DNA of 64,000 nt from Mucilaginibacter pedocola. GTDB taxonomy: Bacteria > Bacteroidota > Bacteroidia > Sphingobacteriales > Sphingobacteriaceae. The translations under genes and the position numbers were made by a program. The DNA is taken from positions 248,001 to 312,000 of the forward strand of contig NZ_MBTF01000034.1 of assembly GCF_002013915.1 (NCBI RefSeq). Reading direction: 5' to 3'. Numbering within the stretch: the stretch's first letter is position 1; every line of letters starts with the position of its first letter. Below, piece by piece: positions 1-8,885 of the stretch. The notes below the pieces were generated by a model. It saw only the letters and a program-made list of their open reading frames with translations, searched no databases and was not told where the DNA came from.

Positions 1-699
1 CGCTATGCCGACGAAATTGTTGACACCTTTTACGGGCACGACCAGCGCCAACTCATCGACGATTTCCGAACTGAAACCTTCAAAGCCATAGAGCGGGGCA
101 TCAGCACTAATCCCGTACTGCAATCGTTTCAGCAGGTAGTAAACCAATACAGCATCGAAAAAGAATTGATAGATGCCTTCCTCACCTCCATGAAAATGGA
201 CCTCGATAAAACCAAGTACGACGAAGGCGGCTATAAAATATACATCTACGGCTCAGCCGAAGTAGTTGGGTTGATGTGCCTGCGTGTATTTTGTGCCAAC
301 AATGGTATGCTGTATAACCAGCTTATCCCAAAGGCGCGTAGCCTGGGTTCGGCATTTCAGAAGATAAATTTCCTGCGGGATATTAAGGCCGATTATGAAG
401 ACCGTGGCCGCACCTATTTCCCCGATGTAGATTTTAAAAATTTTACCGCGCACGATAAAAGCGTCATTGAAACCGATATTAAAAAAGACTTTGACGACGC
501 TTTGTTAGGCATAAAACAATTGCCCAAAGGCGCCCGCTTGGGGGTATACGTGGCCTATGTTTATTACCTGCAATTGTTTAAAAAGATACGCCGTACGCCC
601 GCCAAAACAATTATGCAGAAACGCATCCGCATATCCGATCCGCGCAAGCTGAGCCTTTACGTAAAGGCAAAACTCCACCAAAAGTTAAACCTGATATAA
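1..699 (+). CDS. crtB: Phytoene/squalene synthase family protein (phytoene synthase), 5' truncated by window edge
   Basis: Condenses two geranylgeranyl diphosphates to phytoene, the first committed carotenoid step. The frame is open from base 1, leaving 232 C-terminal residues of a family that is usually about 280 long. Seen directly: the conserved YGSAEVVGLM segment near residue 83 of the fragment and the second Asp-rich motif DIKADYEDRGRTYFP, both typical of trans-isoprenyl diphosphate head-to-head synthases. It is followed after 7 bases by an exported protein and then a lycopene cyclase, so phytoene rather than squalene is the likely product. A phytoene desaturase is expected upstream, outside the window. 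Confidence 0.9.
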   Translation, partial: RYADEIVDTFYGHDQRQLIDDFRTETFKAIERGISTNPVLQSFQQVVNQYSIEKELIDAFLTSMKMDLDKTKYDEGGYKIYIYGSAEVVGLMCLRVFCANNGMLYNQLIPKARSLGSAFQKINFLRDIKADYEDRGRTYFPDVDFKNFTAHDKSVIETDIKKDFDDALLGIKQLPKGARLGVYVAYVYYLQLFKKIRRTPAKTIMQKRIRISDPRKLSLYVKAKLHQKLNLI

Positions 700-706
700 C
701 CTGCCG

Positions 707-1273
707 ATGCTATTCAGCCTATCCCGTTTCCAATTACGTTATGTGCTGTTAACCCTGTTGGCAGCTGTGTGCCTTTCGTTCAAAAGCGCGCCTGAAACAA
801 CAGAACCCGACGTACATGTTATCCGCAAATTGCTTGTAACAGCGCTCGAAAGTAAGAAAACTACCGACTCGCTTTATAAAAGCCTCACTGCCATTAAAAA
901 CCGCTCGGGGTTGATAAATGCTTACATCGGCACACTGGAAGCACTAAAGGCTAAGCATGCCTGGAACCCTTATTACAAGGTGAAGTACCTGAACGATTGC
1001 GAAAAAACTTTTAAAACTGCCGTAGCGGCCGACCCTCACAATATCGAAATACGTTTTATGCGTTTCTCGATCGAGCATAACGTGCCTAAGTTCTTAGGCT
1101 ACACCAAAAACCTGGTGGACGACCGCGAGGAGATAATTAAGCAGTTGGATGCGAAGAATTACACCTCGGCAGATAAAACCCTGCAGAGAACCATTATTAA
1201 ATTCCTGCTCGAGTCGAAACGTTGCACTGCCGAAGAGCAGCATAAACTTAACCAATATTTAGCCGCCCTATAG
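707..1273 (+). CDS. Hypothetical exported protein in the carotenoid operon
   Basis: 188 residues with a hydrophobic N-terminal segment (about residues 9-25), compatible with a signal peptide or membrane anchor. The rest is soluble, Lys-rich and probably helical; the segment around AVAADPHNIEIRFMRFSIEH loosely resembles a tetratricopeptide unit. It sits tightly between crtB (7-base gap) and the lycopene cyclase (1-base gap), so it is almost certainly co-transcribed with carotenoid genes. No enzymatic motif was recognised. Its function is unknown to me; a structural or accessory role in pigment synthesis is only an inference from position. Confidence 0.75.
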   Translation: MLFSLSRFQLRYVLLTLLAAVCLSFKSAPETTEPDVHVIRKLLVTALESKKTTDSLYKSLTAIKNRSGLINAYIGTLEALKAKHAWNPYYKVKYLNDCEKTFKTAVAADPHNIEIRFMRFSIEHNVPKFLGYTKNLVDDREEIIKQLDAKNYTSADKTLQRTIIKFLLESKRCTAEEQHKLNQYLAAL

Positions 1274-1274
1274 C

Positions 1275-1952
1275 GTGAAGTACACCTATCTCATCATTAA
1301 CCTGCTCACGGTAGTTTTCCCGGTGGCATTGTCGTTCGATAAGCGGGTGGCCTTTGCCAAAAGCTGGCGTTACCTTTGGCCGGGCATGGCAATTACGGGG
1401 CTGGTGTTTTTGTTTTGGGATGTGCTGTTCACTATTTACGGCGTTTGGACTTTTAATGATAAGCATATCACCGGCATTAAATTCATTGGCTTGCCGCTGG
1501 AGGAGATACTCTTCTTTTTGACCGTTCCCTTTTCCTGCGTGTTTATTTATGCCTGCCTCAACTACTATGTAAAATGGCAGCCCAGCCGTTTGTATAGCCG
1601 TTTAGTATCTAACTTGCTTATCGGCGCTTCGGCGTCGTTACTGGCTTACAATTACACCCGCCTGTACACAGCAGTTACGTTCGGTTTATTGATCGTGTTG
1701 TTGGTGGCCCTGGTTTACTACTTTAAAGTAAATTGGTTGGGCGGGTTTTATATGGCTTTTGTGGTATCGCTTATACCCTTTTATATTGTGAACGGCATAT
1801 TAACCAGTTGGCCGGTGGTGCTGTACAATGATGCGCAGAATATGGGTATTCGGGTAGGCTCCATCCCTTTCGAGGACCATTTCTACAGCATGGCGCTATT
1901 ACTGATGAACATAGCTTTTTTTGAATACTTTAAACAGCGCAAAACCACATGA
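1275..1952 (+). CDS. Lycopene cyclase domain protein (CrtYc/CrtYd-type fusion), integral membrane
   Basis: Predicted to cyclise the ends of lycopene to give beta-carotene. 225 residues, strongly hydrophobic with about six or seven membrane segments. It shows two copies of the acidic motif of this family, PLEE at residues 74-77 and PFED at 198-201, as expected when the two small cyclase subunits of actinobacteria are fused in one chain. The start is GTG at 1275, one base after the previous stop; no better ATG exists. Its last four bases (ATGA) overlap the start of the cytochrome b5-like gene, indicating translational coupling. Confidence 0.85.
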   Translation: MKYTYLIINLLTVVFPVALSFDKRVAFAKSWRYLWPGMAITGLVFLFWDVLFTIYGVWTFNDKHITGIKFIGLPLEEILFFLTVPFSCVFIYACLNYYVKWQPSRLYSRLVSNLLIGASASLLAYNYTRLYTAVTFGLLIVLLVALVYYFKVNWLGGFYMAFVVSLIPFYIVNGILTSWPVVLYNDAQNMGIRVGSIPFEDHFYSMALLLMNIAFFEYFKQRKTT

Positions 1953-2185
1953 GCGAATTGCCTACCTATACCAAATCGCAGCTGGCCCTGCGCAACGGGC
2001 AGGATAAACCGCAGATATGGGTTGCCCTGCGCGGTATAATATATGATGTTACCGAAAGCCGCCTCTGGCGCAACGGCAAACACTACGAACACTGGGCCGG
2101 GCAAGACCTTACCGAAGAGCTTGCCGATGCACCGCATACGGAGAGCGTATTCGCGAAATTTGAGGTGGTGGGGAAATTGGGTTAA
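1949..2185 (+). CDS. Small cytochrome b5-like heme/steroid-binding domain protein
   Basis: 78 residues. Visible family features are the b5 fold signature VALRGIIYDVTES and the region GKHYEHWAGQDLTEEL with APH further on, close to membrane-associated progesterone receptor-type b5 domains rather than the classic HPGG form. It may bind heme and pass electrons, or bind a hydrophobic ligand. The ATGA overlap with the lycopene cyclase puts it in the carotenoid operon. Electron supply to a carotenoid hydroxylase is an attractive but untested inference. There is no membrane anchor, so it is probably cytosolic or peripheral. Confidence 0.8.
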   Translation: MSELPTYTKSQLALRNGQDKPQIWVALRGIIYDVTESRLWRNGKHYEHWAGQDLTEELADAPHTESVFAKFEVVGKLG

Positions 2186-2205
2186 TTTAGGCGTTTCCGC
2201 CCATA

Positions 2206-2322
2206 TGTCATTGCGAGCGATAGCGCGGCAACCTCGTAGCCAATGCATGAACGCTTTGCATCACGACGAGATTGCCACGTCGCTCCTCCGCTCCTCCTTT
2301 CACGCTGCTCCTCGCAATGACA
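2206..2322. repeat. REP/MITE-like palindromic element, TGTCATTGCGAG family, copy 1
   Basis: A 117-bp intergenic unit with 12-bp perfect terminal inverted repeats: TGTCATTGCGAG at 2206-2217 and CTCGCAATGACA at 2311-2322. The interior holds the partly complementary pieces GGCAACCTCGT and ACGAGATTGCC. Degenerate relatives lie at 18839 and 24741. It is too small to encode a transposase. Confidence 0.8.
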
Positions 2323-2349
2323 AATCGGAATAAGTGGCTAAGAGAGCAC

Positions 2350-2379
2350 AAAAAAACCCGCCTTATCTAAAGCGGGTTC
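2350..2379 (-). terminator. Rho-independent terminator of the sigma factor gene
   Basis: On the minus strand GAACCCGCTTTA is followed by TAAGGCGGGTT and a run of T. The hairpin with U-tract lies about 30 bases downstream of the ECF sigma factor stop codon. Confidence 0.85.
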
Positions 2380-2409
2380 TCCATTTATATTGTTGATGAG
2401 TTTATTGGC

Positions 2410-2946
2410 TTAGTTTTCTGCGTAAACAGGTTTCGCAATACCGTTATCGTAAGCCTTCAGGTTTTTCTTAAGCAACTTGCGGGCTACGTGTATGCGGGTT
2501 TTCACGGTGCCGATAGGGATAGTTAAGTGGTCGGCAATTTCGTGGTATTTGTGGCCTTCAAAATACATGGTGAAGGGAACATAGTAATCGGCTGGAAGGC
2601 GGTCTAAAGCGCGTTTGATGTCGTCCATTACAAACTTGGCTTCGCCTTGGTTTTTTGTTGAACTGAATACCAGGTTCGGCGAAGATATTTCATCGCTCTT
2701 GGTAACAAAAGTGCTCATTTTAACAAAACGGCGGTAATTGTTGATGAAGGTATTTTTCATGATGGTGTATAACCATCCTTTCAAATTAGTGCCTTCTTTA
2801 AACTTATTGTAATAAGTTATGGCTTTCAACATTGTATCCTGAACAAGGTCGTTAGCATCGTCTGCGTCGTGCGTAAAGTGTAAGGCGTATGACCTTAATG
2901 AACTTGCTTGACGTAATACCAGGGTGTTAAACTCAATCTTTGTCAT
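2410..2946 (-). CDS. RNA polymerase sigma factor, ECF subfamily (sigma-70 region 2 and 4)
   Basis: Redirects RNA polymerase to a stress or envelope regulon. 178 residues, the usual ECF length. Region 2 is visible at about residues 20-90 (DDANDLVQDTMLKA, then LKGWLYTIMKNTFINNYRR) and region 4 with its helix-turn-helix at about 115-165 (YHEIADHLTIPIGTVKTRI). No anti-sigma factor gene is adjacent, and the 270 bases upstream hold no convincing gene, so this may be a stand-alone ECF like those common in Bacteroidota. It has its own terminator. Confidence 0.93.
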   Translation of the reverse strand: MTKIEFNTLVLRQASSLRSYALHFTHDADDANDLVQDTMLKAITYYNKFKEGTNLKGWLYTIMKNTFINNYRRFVKMSTFVTKSDEISSPNLVFSSTKNQGEAKFVMDDIKRALDRLPADYYVPFTMYFEGHKYHEIADHLTIPIGTVKTRIHVARKLLKKNLKAYDNGIAKPVYAEN

Positions 2947-3216
2947 TCTGTTAATGTTTTGTACCGAGTATTATTCAAACATGGTACCACAAAATGAAAA
3001 GTGTATGAAAATCAGGATTGGCCTAAAAAACGCCCTCAACAGCGAAAAAAAGGCACTATATGGCGAAAAATGACACAAACAGCTATAAATCAGCGGTGTA
3101 ACACCTAAAAACATTGTCTATTTTTTGCCACAAGGGTGCAAAACAATTTAAAACAAATGCGTTTTTAAATGCTTAGGGGATAGCGAGTTGAGAAAATATA
3201 GTATTAATTAAGCAAA

Positions 3217-4236
3217 TTAACTAATAATATTCACCTCACGTTGTAGGGTAACGCCAAATTTAGCGTACACAGTGTCTATAATTTGCGACGAAAAACTGTA
3301 CACTTCCTGTCCGGTAGCCCCTCCGTGGTTCACTAATACCAGCGCCTGGTTCTTCCAGGTACCTGTATTGCCCACTACTTTGCCTTTCCAGCCGCACTGT
3401 TCAATGAGCCAGCCGGCCGCCAGTTTCACCAGCCCATCGCCTGCAGGATAATTAACAACATCGGGGAAGTTTTGTTTAATAGGCTCAAATTCGGCAATGG
3501 TTATTACCGGGTTTTTAAAGAAACTGCCTGCATTGCCAATGGTTGATGGGTCGGGCAGTTTTGATACGCGGATGTGCGATACCACTTGGGAAACATCCTT
3601 CAGCGTTGGCTCGGTGATACCGCGCGCCGCCAGTTCCTGCTCAATGGCACCATATTTTAAATTGAAGTGCGGCGTTAACGAAAGTTTGAATTTTACCGAA
3701 ACGATGATGTACTGCCCCGCAAGTTCGCCCTTGAAAACACTTTCGCGGTAGCCGAATTTACAATCTTCTTTGCTGAAGGTTTTAATTTCGCTTGTAGCTA
3801 TCTCAAAGGCCCGGCAGCTTTCAAAAACATCTTTCAGTTCTACGCCGTAGGCACCAATATTTTGGATGGGCGATGCACCCACCGAGCCCGGTATAAGGCT
3901 CAGGTTCTCCATTCCGGCATAACCATGGTCTACAGCGTAATTAACCAATCCGTTCCAAATTTCGCCGGCACCGGCTTCTACAAAAACATCATCGTGGCTA
4001 ATGCGATGCTCAATACCGCGGATGTTGAGGCGAATAACCAAACCATCGAAATCTGCCACCATCAGCATGTTGCTGCCGCCGCCTAACACCAGGCGCGGCA
4101 TCTGCTGCCATAGCGGATCGGCAAAAAGTTCGGTCAATTCATCGGCATGGTTTATCTCCGCAAAGTAGCGGGCATTAGCATCTATACCAAAGGTGTTGAA
4201 GTTTTTGAGCGATACGTTTTCCTGAATTTGCAGCAT
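3217..4236 (-). CDS. murB: UDP-N-acetylenolpyruvoylglucosamine reductase
   Basis: NADPH- and FAD-dependent reduction of UDP-GlcNAc-enolpyruvate to UDP-MurNAc, the second committed step of peptidoglycan precursor synthesis, in the cytosol. 339 residues, matching the long type I form. Seen: FAD-binding GGGSNM at residues 52-57, IPGSVG at 115-120, QNIGAYG at 125-131, and the NAGSFFKNP segment near 240 that carries the catalytic serine. The gene stands alone between the sigma factor and a repeat-filled gap. Confidence 0.97.
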   Translation of the reverse strand: MLQIQENVSLKNFNTFGIDANARYFAEINHADELTELFADPLWQQMPRLVLGGGSNMLMVADFDGLVIRLNIRGIEHRISHDDVFVEAGAGEIWNGLVNYAVDHGYAGMENLSLIPGSVGASPIQNIGAYGVELKDVFESCRAFEIATSEIKTFSKEDCKFGYRESVFKGELAGQYIIVSVKFKLSLTPHFNLKYGAIEQELAARGITEPTLKDVSQVVSHIRVSKLPDPSTIGNAGSFFKNPVITIAEFEPIKQNFPDVVNYPAGDGLVKLAAGWLIEQCGWKGKVVGNTGTWKNQALVLVNHGGATGQEVYSFSSQIIDTVYAKFGVTLQREVNIIS

Positions 4237-4295
4237 GGTGGCGAATTTCGGAAAATTATTCGGGATGGTGGGGTATAGATTTTACCGCAAATTGA

Positions 4296-4635
4296 GTGAA
4301 CACGAATGGCGCGAATTAAAAAGAATTTCACAAATCGTAGCGACGAGACTATCTATACTCGCTCGTTTCGTTCACAATTGAGTGAACACGAATGCTTCGA
4401 ATTAAGAAAAATTTCACAAATCGTAGCGACGAAAGTAATTCTACCGAAACAATAGAAATTCGCGTAATTCGATACAATTAGACAAATTAGTGTTAACTCA
4501 TTTAACCGAAAAGGGAGTGAACACGAATGGCCCGAATTAAGAAAAATTTCACAAATCGTAGCGACGAAAGTAATTATATCGAAACAATGGAAATTCGTGT
4601 AATTCGATACAATTAGACAAATTAGTGTTAACTCA
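4296..4635. repeat. Tandem 119-bp inverted-repeat elements (GTGAACACGAAT family) filling the murB upstream gap
   Basis: Two nearly identical 119-bp direct repeats, 4382-4500 and 4517-4635, are separated by 16 bases; a partial third copy of the left half begins at 4296. Each unit starts GTGAACACGAAT and ends TTAGTGTTAACTCA, and its ends are imperfect inverted repeats, so each could fold on itself. Related single elements occur at 36032, 46081, 48085 and 53943. The remainder of the 4237-4638 gap holds nothing coding that I can see. Confidence 0.85.
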
Positions 4636-4638
4636 AAT

Positions 4639-6357
4639 CTAAACGGATGTTATTTCTACTCGTATCAAATAAAAATGTGTCAGCGCCTGCTCGCGGGTAG
4701 CTTTGTTGATGAATTTCATGGTGATATTTTCCCCGAAGTAATTATCGAATACCTTTATCACCTGCATGCGCAGCTTACTTTTCTTTAATTGCTCCATGGA
4801 GGCATCATTGGCAAACACCAACGCGGGCTGCGGGCTCTTGATGATAGCATCCACTGTTGCATAAGCCACTGGCTGTTTCATATAGAAATCGAATCTATCG
4901 GCCATGGGTGCGGTAGATATGATCTGTTGGCCGGGATAATGGGTGTTTACATACTCTGCGGCTACGCCATCGCCTTTGTAGTTGGCCATGGCGGGATAAA
5001 ATGCCAGTAGGAACCAGGCGTTCACCATTAATACCACAATGCCGCTAAGCAGTAAGGCGGGTTGGTAACTATTACCCAAGTTTCGGAAAATGAAATAAGT
5101 CGAGATAACACTTATCAACAATAACAATATGGCTATCCAAAGTTTCTCAGTATCGAACAGGATAGCTACGGTTATAAATACAGCTAACAACAATCCGCAA
5201 ATAACGTATTGACTTATTTTGAAAAAGCGCAGCTCGGCAACTGTTGTTAGTTGGATGATAAATCCCGCCGTAATAATAGCAAAGAACGGGAACAAAATAT
5301 TCGTTTAAAATGGCAGTTGAAATTTGGATATAGAGAATATCAACAGCATTACTATGGATGCCGATACACCCAGGTATTCGGGCTGAGGGCGGCGTTTGAT
5401 GATCTCCCATAGCTTTTTGCCCAGCGCATAATAAAACACAATGGCCCATGGCGCAAATGCCCAAAGCAGGGTATGCAAAAAGAAAAACACATCGCCATGC
5501 GAATTGGTGATGTAGCCATTATTATTAAAACGCCCAAACTGGCTATCCCACAAAAACCATTTTACGCCGGAGATATTAGTGCGGCCAAAAACTACCTTTT
5601 CGGGGTGCCGGTCGAACTGGGTGTAAACGGTATAAACCTCGGGCAGGACAAAAACGCATACTAATAAAAAAGCGAACAGCCAGCGCCATTGGAATAGTCC
5701 TTTGACATCTCCTTTGAACAGGTAGTCTCCTATGATAGCACTTCCTATCGGGACGAGCAGGTAAATACCTTTTGTCATAACCGCACAGGCGGTAAAAAGA
5801 CTGCCGAGCAGCAGGTGCTGCAGGGTGAACTTTTCTTTCAGTTGATAAAAGTGGAACACGCTTCCCATCAACAAACCCATCAGGTAAGGCTCGGCACGCA
5901 CGTCGGTGTTCGACATGATGGCGTGTTGTGCGGTAAGCAATATCAAAACCGCCCGCAGAGCGGTTTGCCTACCATAGAATTGCAACGCAAGCTCGTAGGT
6001 GTAAAATACCGACAGAAAGAAGAAAAGCAGCGCGGGCAACTTATAGGTAACGGTACTAACGCCGAATAGCTTAAAACTTAGGGCCGCCACCCAGAAGGGG
6101 AAATGCGGTTTATCCAACCAGCCGCGCCCGTGGTACACCAGATCGGTAAAGTTGTTGCTTTGGGCCATGTTGCGAGCCAGGATGCCGTACAGCGAGGGGT
6201 CGTCGGTAAAAAAGCGAATACCTATGCCGGCAAGGTTTACCAGAATGGCAGCTATCAATATAAAATAAAATAGCGGTTGAAGTTCCGCTGATGCCGGGGA
6301 GGTTATTGCTTTCTTCACCAAGTTACCAAACACAGGGGTTAAGTTCCCTTTATGCAA
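4639..6357 (-). pseudogene. ArnT/PMT-type (GT39) membrane glycosyltransferase interrupted by an in-frame TAA
   Basis: Two reading frames, 5305-6357 (350 residues) and 4639-5304, are in the same frame and separated only by TAA at 5305-5307. Joined they give about 572 residues, the normal size of lipid-linked-sugar glycosyltransferases of the ArnT/PMT family. The N-terminal part shows the acidic loop DDPSLYGILARNM, a GRGWLDKPHFPFWVA segment and many membrane helices; the second part continues as NILFPFFAIITAGF. The stop falls in LPF-stop-TNILFP, where a Tyr codon would restore the frame by one base change. Either a true nonsense pseudogene, a split gene with TTG restart at 5295, or a sequencing error. 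Confidence 0.8.
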
Positions 6358-6433
6358 ATTTAACCTGCCGATATTGGGGCCTTGTTAAGCCAATATTATT
6401 ATATTGCACTGTAAACCTTATCAAAAAATTGTT

Positions 6434-7006
6434 ATGTCCCCACGTTCGTTTTGGATACTATTATTAAAATTAGTTGGTGTTTGGATATTGTTTCACGCCA
6501 TAGATGTTGTACCGCAATTCCTCACGCTGTTTTATCCGTCTAACTACTCACAACTCCGATACGATAATTGGGGAATAATACTTATCTCACTCATCATCGT
6601 TTTAATTTATATATCCATAGTTCGCCTGCTTGTTTTCAGGCCCGACATTGTTATTGATAAACTTAAGCTGGATAAACGTTTCGACGAGGAGCAGTTCAGC
6701 TTTAACATCCATCGGTCAACGGTTGTAGGTATAGCTATCATAATTATAGGTGCATTAATGATTATGAATACCTTACCGGTGTTTTTTAGAGAAGTGTATT
6801 TTTATTACAGATCGGAAACCATCGACAAAATGGGGCCAGGCATTGATTTAACATCGACGTTTGTAGACCTCTGCAAAATAGTTATTGGGTATTTGCTTGT
6901 GGTGAATAACAGGCAGGTGGTGAATTATATCGAAAAAACGAGAAGAGCGCCTGCTTTAGATACAGAGCATAGCGAGAACATTGATAACGATCAAACTAAA
7001 CCATGA
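6434..7006 (+). CDS. Hypothetical membrane protein
   Basis: 190 residues from the ATG at 6434 (MSPRSFWILLLKLVG). An in-frame TTG ten codons upstream gives an unlikely Cys/His-rich extension. Four hydrophobic segments are seen, roughly residues 8-30, 45-65, 95-120 and 140-155, with a charged C-terminal tail. No family motif was recognised. Its stop overlaps the start of the lipoprotein at 7003 by ATGA, so the two are translationally coupled and may act together in the envelope. Confidence 0.7.
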   Translation: MSPRSFWILLLKLVGVWILFHAIDVVPQFLTLFYPSNYSQLRYDNWGIILISLIIVLIYISIVRLLVFRPDIVIDKLKLDKRFDEEQFSFNIHRSTVVGIAIIIIGALMIMNTLPVFFREVYFYYRSETIDKMGPGIDLTSTFVDLCKIVIGYLLVVNNRQVVNYIEKTRRAPALDTEHSENIDNDQTKP

Positions 7007-7785
7007 GAAATATATTCTTTTTGGCCCTTTGCTGTACATTAGCAGCTTGCGGCCCCGGCAAAACCGACACTGTTGAGGAGACCATAGCCGATACCACCAC
7101 GGTGCCCGGCAAATCATATACAGCTGACCTGGTAACTGCAACCCCGATACAGATAGACAGTTCGGAATACTTTATGTACCCTATGCCTAACGGACACCCG
7201 GAAAAAGACGAGGAAGGCGGTTCTTTTTTGAGCAAAGATGTTCCCAACCTTACCTATTGGAACGTGGCCTTTTATAATACACTTACAAAAAAGATCCATT
7301 TGCTCTCGGATAGAAAGATGGTCATCAATTCTTACAATGCTGCGTATTCACGCTATGACTCCTCGTCGTCTTACGAATACCCCTCCTCAGATTCGCCAAA
7401 CGAAAGAAACCGCGTAAACGCCTCCCAGGAGGATGGGCACATATTCTATTCGATAATTGTTGACGACTATAACAAAGACAATAAATTGGACAGAAAAGAC
7501 CCTACCTACCTGTTTATGAGCGACAACCAGGGAAATAATCTTAAACAAATATCACCCGCGGGTACCAACGTAAGGAGCTGGGAACTCATCAAAAATTCGG
7601 GCGTTGTGCTGATGCAAACTCAACGCGACAGTACATACGACGGAGAGGCTATAATAGTGCCGGAAGTACCATATGCCTATGACCTTAAAAAAGGCGGTGC
7701 CCCCGAATTAGTGTTCAATACAGAGTTTGGTACAATGGTTAACAAGCTTTATAAAAAGCAATGGCCCGTTAAAAAGAAAAATTAG
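7003..7785 (+). CDS. Hypothetical lipoprotein
   Basis: 260 residues with a lipoprotein signal peptide, lipobox LAAC ending at Cys16, so probably anchored in the outer or inner membrane facing the periplasm. The middle carries NPLT-like beta-strand stretches and an EF-hand-like acidic loop, DDYNKDNKLDRKD (about residues 154-166), which might bind calcium. Coupled by ATGA overlap to the membrane protein upstream. The product is not one I recognise. Confidence 0.75.
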   Translation: MRNIFFLALCCTLAACGPGKTDTVEETIADTTTVPGKSYTADLVTATPIQIDSSEYFMYPMPNGHPEKDEEGGSFLSKDVPNLTYWNVAFYNTLTKKIHLLSDRKMVINSYNAAYSRYDSSSSYEYPSSDSPNERNRVNASQEDGHIFYSIIVDDYNKDNKLDRKDPTYLFMSDNQGNNLKQISPAGTNVRSWELIKNSGVVLMQTQRDSTYDGEAIIVPEVPYAYDLKKGGAPELVFNTEFGTMVNKLYKKQWPVKKKN

Positions 7786-7793
7786 CGTATCCG

Positions 7794-8774
7794 CTATTCC
7801 TCCCAGGGCAAATACTTCGGTTGGTTATGCTCCAACAGTACAGGCGCAACTTTATTTAAGGTACCCCCACCCAACACAACTTCGTACAGCTTCAAATAAT
7901 CTGCAGCCATTTTTGCTATGCTGAAATTATCCATACAGTATTCGTGGCAATGCTGCCTGCTATAGCTATCGGCATTTCGCAACGCTTCGGTTAAAACGCT
8001 TTTACTGGCGGATAACAGTCCGACTTCGGCAGGCACAAGTTCGGGCAGTGAGCCGTAGGGTGTGCCGAAAACGGGGCAGCCAAAGTACAGGCTTTCGGTA
8101 ATAGCTACGCCGAAAGGTTCGTACCATAGCACGGGGAACAGCAGGCCTTTCGAGGCGTTCATTACCGCGCCTTTCTGTTCGTTGTTTACCATCCCCTTAA
8201 AACGCACATTCAAATTGGGTGTAAAGCGAAGGCCCATTTTAAGGTTGAGGCGTGTGCCGCCCATTACTACCAGTTTGTTGTGGCTGCGGGTGGCTATATC
8301 AATGGCTCCTTTTACATTCTTAACCTTCCATGCGGCTTTGGCCAAAAAGTGGAAGTGCTTACGGGGCTGGCTTAAGTTTGGTCGCGGGTAGTCGTCGGCA
8401 TCCAGTCCGTTGTACACATAAACATCCGAGCCGTTGCGTGCTGCATGATTGGCAGATACAAATACCGAATTATTATCCATCTCTCCTTTGCCCGAATTAT
8501 TGTGCACCGTACACAAGTATGGCTTTTTAGTAAACCCATGCACCTGGAACTGGAAGTGCACCACGTCTATATCATCGGGCACCTGCAAATTCATATCCTT
8601 TGTTGCATCGTAAATGAGTATATTAGCAAAAGGGCATTCCGAACCGGCATCTACCAAATAAGTTACTTTATGCCCCTGCCGCGCCAGCTCTTTACCGAGC
8701 CACCAAATTACGCGCTCGGTACCCCCATAAGTGGTAGCGGGTATGCGGGTATCATTCACTAAAAGGATATTCAT
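7794..8774 (-). CDS. Glycosyltransferase family 4 protein
   Basis: Retaining GT-B glycosyltransferase, cytosolic or membrane-peripheral, transferring a sugar from a nucleotide donor to an unknown acceptor. 326 residues. The N-terminal acceptor domain starts MNILLVNDTRIPATTYGGTE; the C-terminal donor domain includes the GT4 EX7E-type region, seen as EPFGVAITESLYFGCPVFG. I start at 8774 because the TAACTTTG -7 box at 8780-8787 lies inside the longer frame that begins at 8828. It is convergent with the lipoprotein gene, with only 8 bases between stops. Confidence 0.88.
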   Translation of the reverse strand: MNILLVNDTRIPATTYGGTERVIWWLGKELARQGHKVTYLVDAGSECPFANILIYDATKDMNLQVPDDIDVVHFQFQVHGFTKKPYLCTVHNNSGKGEMDNNSVFVSANHAARNGSDVYVYNGLDADDYPRPNLSQPRKHFHFLAKAAWKVKNVKGAIDIATRSHNKLVVMGGTRLNLKMGLRFTPNLNVRFKGMVNNEQKGAVMNASKGLLFPVLWYEPFGVAITESLYFGCPVFGTPYGSLPELVPAEVGLLSASKSVLTEALRNADSYSRQHCHEYCMDNFSIAKMAADYLKLYEVVLGGGTLNKVAPVLLEHNQPKYLPWEE

Positions 8775-8779
8775 CGATA

Positions 8780-8787
8780 CAAAGTTA
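8780..8787 (-). promoter_or_regulatory. Probable -7 box (TAACTTTG) of the GT4 gene
   Basis: A perfect Bacteroidota TAnnTTTG match on the minus strand, only 6 bases before the ATG at 8774. It implies a very short leader and rules out the upstream start. Confidence 0.55.
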
Positions 8788-8885
8788 GCTTTCGTCGTAA
8801 ATAAAATGTTGAAATTATAAAACATCAACTTTTTTAATTATTTTAGGAACTAAATTAACTTATTAACATTTTTTAAAATCATTAT

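Noticed and set aside
5147..5464. Alternative minus-strand frame across the stop in the GT39 gene
   Set aside because: Considered as a frameshift bridge, but the two halves are already in the same frame, so no shift is needed.
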